From positions 791,770-855,769 of the forward strand of contig QEOQ01000180.1 of NCBI GenBank assembly GCA_010279815.1: a stretch of 64,000 bases of DNA, in the 5' to 3' direction. The position numbers and the translations under genes were made by a program. Positions 53,849 to 64,000 of this stretch are shown piece by piece. Position 1 is the first letter of the stretch; each line of letters begins with the position of its first letter. Under the pieces are notes generated by a model, which saw only the letters and a list, made by a program, of their open reading frames with translations, searched no databases and was not told where the DNA came from. Source of the stretch: Brachionus plicatilis (lineage: Eukaryota > Rotifera > Eurotatoria > Ploima > Brachionidae).

Positions 53849-56800
53849 TTAATTTTTGTGACCATAAGTTCCAAGGTAATTGGACTCAACAGGACATGTA
53901 ATTGGATTAGAATAGGTTTCATTTTCACTATTTTTTTCTAAATGTGAATTTGAAGACGATGTTGAATCACAACCATCATTGCTACTTACACATTCTGCAG
54001 TCATATCACCAGCTCCAGTAACTAATGTATCATATTCATTATCTCTGTTAAGATAATTAGCATCATTACTACTGTACATAACAGCACTTCTAGTCATATA
54101 TATGTCTCTTTCATTGATTGAAAAATCGAAATTTTCACTCACGGGCCTAAATTGAGCTGGATGGTAACTACTGAACATTTTGTTGTTACGATTTGAGTTC
54201 GCCTTGAATGATTTGGAGCGAAGCTTGACTCCTGAGTTAGTTATTTGATTATCATGGGTTAAAGTTGACAAAGATGTTTGAATAATGTTAGTGTCCATTG
54301 ATTTGCAATTCGGATGGTAGTCGACTGTCGAAGAGCGAGTCAATTTAAATTTGGGGAAATTTTCATAGCTTTTATCAGATGATTGATCACTTTCTGAGTT
54401 TAAGGTGTCATTGTTCAGTTGGTTCAAATTTGGCTGACTCTGCAGTCGAAATTGAAGTTCCTCATTTTGCATTGATAAACGTTGATTTTCTTTATCTTTT
54501 TTCTCAATTTTTATGGAAAGCAATCTGTTATTTTCACTAGCACGTCTAAAATTAATTAAATTTTAGAAATTTTTTTTAAATTTGTTAACTTCAATTAGTT
54601 TTGAATATTCAAAAAATTATTTCAATCTTGAAAATGTATTGAAGTTTAAGATAAAAATTAATTTATTGACAAAAATTTTAGATGTTTATTTAAGAGTTAT
54701 ATCAGCAAACTTAGCTGAACAAAACCAAGTGATATGCATATTATTGCATCCATAAAATTTTTGCTAACTTTTGCAGAAAATGAATACAATAATATTTCTT
54801 TGAATTAAATTTGGTAATTATAGTTAAATTTATCAGTTTAATAGAGGGTGCCCAAAAAAAGTTATCCGAAAATATATTAAAAATAACTATTAAATACAGA
54901 TAAAATTTTGGAAATTTAACACGATGCACGAAATTTTATCTAGTTTTTAAAAATAATTATCTTTTTTTTTATTTTTTCTTGTTTGCATGTCCAAGCCTCA
55001 GAATTTACCGATACTCTGACCGGACTTTGTCCTCAGTGGTTATAAAAATTCAATTTTTTTTGTAGATTTGAGAGAATAGTTAATTTTTTTTTCTGATTTG
55101 TCTTTGAATTAATAGATATTTGGTAATATTTTTATTATTTTTATTATTTTCAGTAATTTATTAATTTATTTAAGGAGAAATTAAAAAAAAAGACAAAAAA
55201 ATTCTTAGCAATTGATTTTTACTATTGACGATTTTGATTTTTACCTAAATTTAAATTTACAATAACTAATTATTTTAAATTTAAAATTTGTTCTCTGAAT
55301 GTAACATGTCGCAACAACCAATATAGTTGCATTATCTACCAAATCGTGGTAAAACTCAGCAAGTTAAGCATTAATAAAATCTTTTTATATTCTAGCCTAG
55401 AAATTTTTCAAATGATTAAAAAAACTTAAACAGTTAATACAAATATGAGTGTTGCACCATGTTGCATTTAAATTTTAGGCTTATAGAAAAAAAGTTATCC
55501 TATTTCTTTATCATTTTTTTCTATTTTTTTGAACTGTATTTTTTGTTAATTAGAATAGAATTTGCAAGAGAATAATTTATAAACTATATTTTAAAGTTTT
55601 GAAATCTTAAGTTTTAAATTTTAGGTAAAATTTAGGAGACTATTTTAAATTTCTTAAAATTAAAAAAAAAATTTATTTGTGACCAGTATTTTCACAAAAA
55701 CCTTGTCTTCTCAACTGGTCATGAACAATCTGATTTTGGTAGCACAACACGAAAGAACCAGAGTTGTTCAAAAGTCCGAGCCAAAGACTTTAATTTTTTT
55801 AAATAACTGAGACTTTATTTTGGGACTTTAAAAAAAAACTGGAAAGAACCAAGAATTAAAATAAATTGAATATAGAAAAATTTTTTCAGCGCTCTCTTAA
55901 AAACTAACAAACATTTTATACTTATTAAAAACATTAAAATTGTTCAGTACACTATTTTTTCACAAAAAAAAACTTTTTAACACATTTTTTCAAAAAGTAT
56001 TACTCAAATTTTGATAAAAAAATATTCGCGAATATTTATAATTATTTTAAAAATTATAAAGATCTTTAGAAATTAGAATTGCTTTATTTCTATAGAAAAT
56101 AAGTTTCATTGATTTTGATCCACAATTTATTTTATAAGAAGATGATTTGAATGCCTTTTTCAATGCAGAAAAAAACCTTCCCTAAATGTCACGTATTAGT
56201 GTTTATGATTCTTGAATTTTAATACTTATTTAAAGGGTTTGGCAACTGACCATCATCACTTCAATAATTTATAATTTATTTAGTGATTATTTCCTTAATA
56301 TTTTCAAAGAGGAACGTTATAAAATTCTTTCAAAGTCTAAGAATATTGATTAAATTCCTAAAATAAAAAATACTTTAAATTGTATGTGATTTTTAATTTA
56401 ATAAATAATTTTTTTTTCAAGATCTGAGCAAAACAAGATAAAAAAGTGTGTAAGAAAGTGCTAGGGGTTCTAATTCAGATTTTATATTAAGATTAAGATC
56501 TTTCCTGTTTTTTAATATTTGATTATTAAATAATTTTAAAACTGATAGAAAAATAAACTAGGATTTTTTTGTTACCTTTCAGCTTCTTGTTTGCTCTGAA
56601 GTATTGCTTTGAGCTCCTCAACTTCTTGTTTATATCGTCTCAACTTCATATTCATTTCATTATAATTGTCACATTGGGTGACTAATTTGTTATTTTTAGT
56701 TCTCAAATCGAATAAATCTAGATTTTTAATATCCAGTGCAGCTTTTAAGCTTTCTATTTCCTTTTCAAGCGTGTGCTGAATATCTAGCAAGCGCGTGATT

Positions 56801-59800
56801 CTTTCATCCTTGTCTTTGGATAATGCTTCTTCGCATTCTTTGATCCTTGCATCCAAGTCCGAATTCTCTTTCTGAACAAAAAATCATCGAAAAATACTTA
56901 AAAATTTTACTCTTACATTTTTTTTCGAAATTTCTTCTCTAAGTTCATAGACTAATTTTTCATGTTCAATTTTCATTGTGTCAATTGTTTTATTTAATCT
57001 GCTAATTTTGGCATCATTTTCTTGTTTCAAATTTTTAACGCCCAAGTCGTAATCAATATTCAAAATTTTTAATTCAGTCTTGTAGTCTTCTTCGATTTCA
57101 ATCAATTTTTGTTCATAACTTTTTTTGATTTCAATCGATTCTTTGGTCATTTGATCTATTTCAGTTTTCAACTGATCAATTTCTTTTTGTTTCTCATCCA
57201 TACTGCTATTCAAATACTTTATTTGACTCTCTGAAATAATTCAAAATTTTTGAAATAAATTTTTTTCTCTATTTAAATGGAACTAACCATAATTATTTTT
57301 ATCCAAATTGAGTCTGTTCCTAAGCTTGGTTACTTCGAAACCATTCATCTAATAAAAATAATTTGAATAATTAAAAAAAATTTCATTTTAATATTTACAT
57401 CATTAGCCAAATAATTAAATGCAACAGTGACCGCCTCAAATGATGTTAGAAGCTCTTTGTGCTTCATTTTCAGCAGTGAAAATTCTTTAGTTCGTTCTTC
57501 GCACAGAGCTTCAAGTCGCTTAACTTCTTTGGCATGCTTTGTGTCCGTTTTGGATCGTGCGGAAGAAATAGATGAAGATGGTGAAGACAAGATGGACTCA
57601 GCGCGCACATGGCTGAAATTAGTGTGGATCGTTATGGTGTCTTTTTTTGCTTCAGAACTGTTTTTTTTCAGAGAGTTTGATTTGGCATCGTTTTGGATGG
57701 ACAGTTTCCTTAGATCAGAATTTTGTGAAAAATTAGCTTGTGCACGACTTGTGGTTGACACATTTTGAAATTGTTTGGTTGATGCCGAGTTCAAACGATT
57801 TGAAGTGGTTTTCACTTCTGATTTGCTGGATATTGAATTTTGCTTGGAAGAATTGGTTTGGTTAGTCAATTTCACCGACACAGAACTCAAATTTTTGGAA
57901 GTGGAATGCGAAGTTTTAGATAAATTTGAAACCTCTGACATAATACTGGTGTTGCTAGAGATTGCCGTCATTCCTTCATGTGATTTGTAAATTTTTGCTA
58001 GGGCCACTTTACAAAAAAATTGTCCAGAAATTTTTTTTAAGAAAAATAAAAATTTTATTACGATTTTTGGGTATTGAATTTTCTTTATTGTTATTTTTAA
58101 TTGATTCGGTTTTTCTTGCCAAAGAAGATAGTTGAACTTTGGGCTTTTTGGTCGAGTTTTGTGTGGTGGTAGATTGGTTAACTACTGTTTTTTTCCTCAA
58201 ATCGCTAGTAACTCTAAGCGAGCCTGTTCTGGACGAAGCTTTTGATGATTTTGATTCTTCATCTTTAAATTATGGGTAGAAAAATAATTTTTATTATTTA
58301 AAAGGGAAATGGATACCTGAACATGAATGGTTATCAGTATCAAAAACACTGTTTTGGTCTTCTTCTGAAGCAAAAAGGGTAAAAGCAAACTCAATTTATA
58401 AAAATTTTTGCAGCAGTATTTTTTGGGCAAGCAAGACATAAATTCCAAAATATTATGTTAAATTAGAAGAAAAGCTTTTTTGTGACAGGAACAAATATTT
58501 TAACTAACTTCTTTTTAATTGAAGTTGTTTCTTACAGCTCTCAAATCAGGAAAATACTTAAAAATTCAAAGGGAAAAATCAAAAATGTCACTTTTTTAAT
58601 TTTTTAGATACATTTTTAAAATAACCAGATAGAATGTCATTTTTTATTTGATTTAGCCCAAAAAAAAAATAAAGATTTTTTTATGCGTGTCAACCGGAAA
58701 AAATTTCAAAATGAACTTTAATTTTTAAAAATTTAAGAAAAATCTTTTAAAGTTTAAAAAAACTGCTCTTAATTTAGATTTTAATTTTAAAGGAATTAGT
58801 TAAACAAATAATTTAATGTTCTTAAGAATATTTTTGATCCTGATCTAACAAAGAACTCTAAAAAATCTTTTTTAGGTTTTATTTAAAGCCGTTTAATCAA
58901 GCTAAATTAAAGCTAAGTTTTGTTATTAAATGAGTTGTTTTGAGCTCCATAGGGTGATTAATTGATAGAATACAATTTAATATAGATTCTATTGATTTTA
59001 GCTTTTTTAATAAAAGACATATTTTGGAATTTAATGGTTAGACTTAGTTTGATTAAAGAGTCAAAAAATTCAAACCTATTTTATTAGCCGATTCGGCGTT
59101 TGGCAAGCTTTTAAGCTTTTTAACAATCTTTTGACTGACAGTGTTCGTAGTTTTTTTAATAAATTGAGATTTATGGATCGAATTAGATTGATTAGTTAAA
59201 GAAGATTCAGCATTTTTTTTGGCCAAGTCTTTAATTTGATGCAGCGATTCATGATTTTTAGTTGTATTATTAGTGTATTTAGTCTCAAGCTTTTTTTGGA
59301 TACTATTTTTGGCAAGAGTGATAGTGTTATGAGCGCGGTTAGTCGCCGGCGTGCTCATGCCGGTAGTTTTAGTCATTGGTTTACCTTTATCGCTAGCTGC
59401 GTTGCTTACTCGGCTCATTTTGTGGTCTTCGATGATGCTTTCGAAAGTGTTGACCGTCGAATTGACTTTAATATTAAAAGAACTATTAGAAAATTCAGTT
59501 TTATCAAATGTCTTGTTCATCGAATTGCTAGCCAATTTTTCGTCTTCATTCAGCTCACTTGTTTCTTGTTGAAATTTGGCGTATATCTCACTATCTAAAA
59601 TTTTTAGAAAATTTAAAATAAATTTGTTGAATATGCTCAGCATAAATTTATTTAAATTATAATTTTGTTATCTATTCTCTCCTTTTCAGGCTTTCAATTA
59701 AAAAAAAACAGTTTTTTTAATTTATCAAAATATTTCTTTGGTCCAGAAAAGACCTGAAACACAACACAACATGGTTTTAGCATATAAAGAATTAGAAAAA

Positions 59801-62453
59801 GTAAATCTCAAAAAGGATTCTAGCACAATGTGATAAAAATATATTTTAGTGTCTGTAATAGGTTAAAAATTTGAATTAAAAAAAATATTTGTAATATTTT
59901 TAGCTCAAAAGATAGCAGACGTATTTTTGATATCTTATCTCGGTTTGCTTTGATAAAACATCAAAAATAAAAACTGATAAGTTTTCTTGTGACTTTAATT
60001 AAATGATATAATATAAAAAAAATTCACTTATGGGTCAGAAATAATTTTCTGATTAATTTTCTTAAGATATCTTTTAAAACTCTCCATTTTTCTAAAATAA
60101 ATTTTTAATCAAAGCTAAATAAATTTTAGCTAAAAAAAATTCATCTAGATTGAACAAAAATCTTTAAAAATTTCCAATACTAATTTCGATAACTTGATTG
60201 CCAAATGAGAATTAAGATTTAAAATTGTATATAATAACTAAATTATACACTATAAATTTGCTACGTTGTAAAAAAGACATTTTGGGAAATTTTGAAATTA
60301 AATATTGATTCATTAGATTGGCAACTCATAGTGATTTTTAATTTAAAATTTTTGAAAATATATTTTTATTCAATTTATGATCAAATACAATTAGAAAAAG
60401 TCATTTATTTAGTTTAAACGATGCAAAATCTCCTTCTTATATTAAATTAAATTTTTATCCTGGATCCATATGAATATTAAATTCTTTACAAGGTGATATA
60501 CAATTTCCTCGATTTTTTGTTCAGGATGTTTTAAATTATTTAATTTAAGATTTAAACTCTCACGTAATTTTCATTTTCCGAACTTTAAAACTTAAACAAA
60601 CAAGTAAATCTAAAAAAATTTAATAATAAAAACTTTAAGTTACATCATTTTATTTTTAATCTCTATTAAAACAAGCTTTAATCTTATTATTCGAAAGAGC
60701 AATCTATCATCATTTAAGAGAATTAGTCAAATATTATAAGATTAGACAAAATCTACATTTTTTAAGTGGACTTTACCGAAGAAAAAGAATTTAAAATAAA
60801 AACCTCGGTGAATCGTGTAACACAAAGAACCATACGAAAATTTAAAACTCCTTGTTGATACAAGCTTTGTACCACCCAAATTGAGTATCTACAAAAACTC
60901 TGCAAGTCTGCAAAGTATTTCATGTTTTCGTAAATAATCAAAATTAAATTTAATTAATTTGGGTGAAACAAAGTCTATATTTACTCATATATTTTGTAAA
61001 AAAAAAAAAGCCATATAAATTTTTTATTTTTGTTTAGCTCTTTTGTTCCAAAATTCACAGTGTCAAAAAAAATCGACAAACTAACCTCTTTGGTCACAAA
61101 AATTGAAAAATGTTAAATTAAATTGGAAAAATTTTTCTAAAAAAATTCAAAAATTTTCACTGATTATTTTAATTTTATACTGAAACAATCAGCTTTAAAA
61201 AATGTTAAAAAATACATTTATTAAAAAAACAAAATTCGAAAAAATAGCAACAAACGAAAATAAGTAATTGAGATGATGTAAAAAATATTGATAACAATCA
61301 TAGCATTTTTTTCTGACATTTTAAAGCTGTTAAGTCTTAATATTATTAAAATCACGTTTAATCTATTCAAGATGTCTTATATAGAAAGATTCAAAATCGA
61401 AAATTAACAATATTTCTTATTTTTCTTCTTGTGGAATTGCATGCTAGGTTGTATGAAAAAAAATCGTTTATGAAAATGAAATAGACTATCATGGGAAAAT
61501 AACTTGAATATCGTGCTACCTACTCATGTCCATAAATGGTAAACAAATCTGAACAGTTTTGCTTTAATCAGTCAAAATTTAAAGCTAATTAGATACGCTT
61601 GATTACATTGAAAATTGCTCCAAAAAAAAAAAACATTGATCCAATTTAAATCTAATAAAAATCGCCTTATCTTAAAATTGGTTCTGTGTCTGAGCACGTA
61701 AAAAAAATATTTAAAATTACCTATGATCATTAAATTTTGATCATTATCCAATTTATCAGATGTGTAATTACCACGCTCTGTTTGTCCATTCGACTGTTCC
61801 CTAATCTCAACCAAAACAACTTCCATTTCGTTTTCAAAATTTACCGCTATGCTATCTTTTTGTCTAATTGGCTCACTAGCATTAACATTTGGTTGTTTTG
61901 TTAACTCAGCTGAAGGAAAATACGCCGCTTGACCATTACTTGAATTAATGGTCACTTCATTCATTTGACATACATTCAGGAGCAAATTTTCAACAGCAGA
62001 TTTGACCTCGTTTTCAATTTGAATTTGGTCAGACTGGACAAAACTATCGGTCGTAGAATTTTTTGTTTTGACTGACGATTCTGGCTTCGGTTCGGCTAAA
62101 TTAAAGCTCGATGCGGATTTTGTTTTGATTAAATTAGGCTTCGAGCATTTGAAATTTGAGTCTAGCCTTGGTTTTTTGCTGAAAGTGTTAGTGGTACCAG
62201 TCAGAAATGAAGAGTTTAGCCAATTTTTGTTTGGCGCTGCCACATTGTTCAAGTGGATGTCGTCCATTAGATCATCAGGTATGAGTTCGTTTTCAAGAAA
62301 GTCATCATTGAGACCGCTGGCTAAGTTGTTGGTGGAGTCGAATAGCAAAAGTCCGTGGCGTTTTTGTTTTTCGTCTTTTAGACCATTGGTAATTTGAGCT
62401 TCAGGTTGAATTTTTTCATCAGCTTGGTCCTCAATGTCAAATGTTCTGTTCAT
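53849..62453 (-). CDS. Microtubule-associated coiled-coil protein, MTUS1/MTUS2 (ATIP/TIP150) family
   Basis: Nine exons (62453-61721, 59594-59076, 58364-58317, 58262-58062, 58006-57399, 57348-57288, 57230-56917, 56871-56576, 54545-53849) join in frame to 1158 residues. The first half is polar, Ser/Asn/Lys-rich and basic, likely disordered and microtubule-binding. From about residue 670 coiled coil runs: LLTSFEAVTVAFNYLANDV, then LKTEIDQMTKESIEIKKSYE. Family hallmarks are ESLKAALDIKNLDLFDL, LRRYKQEVEELKA and the C-terminal ENQRLSMQNEELQFRLQ, close to human MTUS1 ESLKAVLEIKN and NKRLSMENEELLWKL. MTUS proteins bind microtubules, end-binding proteins and mitotic centrosomes. A polar tail of about 190 residues follows. 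Intron 1 (2.1 kb) and intron 8 (2.0 kb) are long. The ATG follows TTTTTTTTAAG directly. Confidence 0.85.
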
Positions 62454-64000
62454 CTTAAAAAAAATTTTTTTTATTTTTATTGTAAAATAAAAGTAAAATA
62501 GAGTAAAAATTATTGATCTAAAAAAAAGTAAAACATTAGAATATTGAATGTCTGTGTTTATCTAGTTTTCGGCGTCAGAATCGATTTTTAGCTGAAAGAT
62601 AGATTTTGTTTATAAATCAAGCTTTAGCGTTGATTACATAAGACTGAAAATTTTTCTTAATGATCATTGTTAAAGCTAGAACTCAATAAAATTTTGGGAA
62701 GATAAATTTTTTTAGCGATTAATGAATTTTTGCTCAACATCCTTCTAGATCTCATATGATAAATTCAATCACTTAAATTATGTAATGGCATGGATTTTCT
62801 CACATGATTTAGACTTTTTGACATAATTTAAAAAAAAAACATTATCTCTATTTAAAAAAAAGATTCATACGAATTCACAACTAGATGAATAGACTTTATC
62901 AAACAAAAAAATCAATAAAATTATTGAAGTATTTTTTTCTTTTTAAATAATTAGGTTTGTTTATTTTTTATTAATTTTTAATTTCTTCTGAAGATTTGGA
63001 ATATTGTGAAATAAGTGAATAAACTCGATAAATTACTTTTGTTTGTTGAAATAACATTATTTTTTATTTAGATACAAAAAAAATATATATACTCTTATTA
63101 TTGGATTATATGGATTATGGAAAAAATGGTAAAATTTATTCTTTCATTTGATAAAAATTTGAATAATTGGCCTTATTTTTTCACTAGAATGGTTTTATAT
63201 CATTGTTCTTTTATATTAATTTTCTCTTCGTTGCCTTCGTCCTTCATTTTTTTTAGATTTAAAAGATTAAATTTTTTTTTGAGAGACTAAAAAATTTTTG
63301 GTGTTTCGACCTTTGGTTTTTACCATAATTTGCGAAAACGAGGTAAATTTGCCAATGAATAAAATAATTAGCGTAAATATTAATAAAAACAAAAAATTTT
63401 GAGCATGAATGAAAAATTCAGTAAATATAAAATTAAAACTAAATTACAAACCAAAATGGTTACACCACAGAATTTGTCAATTTAAAAAGATAGATAAATA
63501 GGTCTCGATCAATTCGCTTTAGAATTATTAAGAATATTTAAGAGGCTTTTGAATTCTTGAATGAATATTTACGCCTTGTGACAAAGATAGAAATTTTAAA
63601 AATTAATAGCATAAATGCTTTTAAATATTTAACTTTGGAATAATAATTAATTTTTTAAAGCAATAAAAGCAATAAGACAAATATATTTATTATTGAAACT
63701 GTTTTTTAGATATGAAATTTGTTTTTTCATTTATTTAATTTAAATTTTTTCTTTCTGATAGGAAAATGTTGAAAAAGTAAGAGTATTTTTTTAACAATTC
63801 AATTTTATAAAATATCATTCTATTCTAGTAAGAATGGGATCTCTTTATGCAAAAGCAATTTAATAAATTATTTCTAATTCTAAACTTTTCAATTATATGG
63901 ATGAATTTCCCAGAAGAATATCAATAATTCAAGCTTTTTTATTGACTTTGTGAATTAATAACCAGACATAGGACGAAACAAGCTAAATATTACACAAAAA
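62454..64000. other. AT-rich region upstream of the MTUS-like gene
   Basis: About 1.5 kb that should include the promoter of the minus-strand MTUS-like gene. No coding sequence, repeat or RNA gene was recognised up to the window edge. Confidence 0.5.

Noticed and set aside
57427..57990. Plus-strand frames opposite the MTUS-like exon 5
   Set aside because: Antisense shadow of a gene whose exons join in frame and match a known family.
1..64000. CRISPR arrays, rRNA genes, prophage or bacterial operons
   Set aside because: No regularly spaced direct repeats or rRNA-like sequence were seen; genes are intron-bearing and animal-like throughout.

Overview
The window is nuclear DNA of a small-genome animal. 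It is very AT-rich, most genes are split by introns of about 45-80 bp, and the proteins are clearly metazoan: an MTUS-type microtubule protein, a Ly6/uPAR GPI-anchored protein, tyrosine aminotransferase and a ClC-3/4/5 exchanger. It contains a U12-type AT-AC intron and probable splice-leader acceptors. Several invertebrate groups fit, for example a Brachionus-like rotifer, but the sequence alone does not settle the taxon.

Layout. 0-12 kb: a zinc-finger remnant (635-904), a large palindrome, one intronless acidic protein (1985-3871, minus), then about 8 kb without recognisable genes. 12-20 kb, all minus strand: a Ly6 protein, DPH3, RRP8 and AGK; RRP8 and DPH3 are 120 bp apart. 20-24 kb, plus strand: farnesyl diphosphate synthase and the PP1 regulator sds22, 135 bp apart, then a small secreted Arg/Gly-rich protein (minus). 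24-28 kb: decayed repeats including a Tc1/mariner remnant. 28-34 kb, plus strand: an OST3/MAGT1 subunit, a small coiled-coil gene and a GGT7-like gamma-glutamyltransferase. 34.7-39.7 kb, minus: a 15-exon ClC exchanger. 40-46 kb: repeats, including a TIR element holding a LINE fragment. 46-50.6 kb, plus: tyrosine aminotransferase, NAA38 and PSMG4 (the last two 70 bp apart). 50.6-53.8 kb: hAT and pogo/Tigger remnants and a foldback element. 53.8-62.5 kb, minus: a 9-exon MTUS1/2-like gene. 62.5-64 kb: nothing recognised.

Most genes are unrelated housekeeping functions. Three close same-strand pairs (RRP8-DPH3, FPPS-sds22, NAA38-PSMG4) have an AG acceptor a few bases before the downstream ATG, which suggests operons resolved by trans-splicing. 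About half of the 3' splice sites inferred here end in AAG rather than CAG or TAG.

The strongest finding is in the OST3/MAGT1 gene. Two tandem 64-nt alternative exons each end in the same AT-AC (U12-type) 5' splice site and share one downstream U12 branch point and AC acceptor. Exclusivity would then be enforced by incompatibility of the two spliceosomes.

Exon joins were worked out by hand from reading frame, GT-AG (or AT-AC) boundaries and homology. All complete gene models listed close in frame with no remainder, except the small coiled-coil gene, whose first exon is unresolved.
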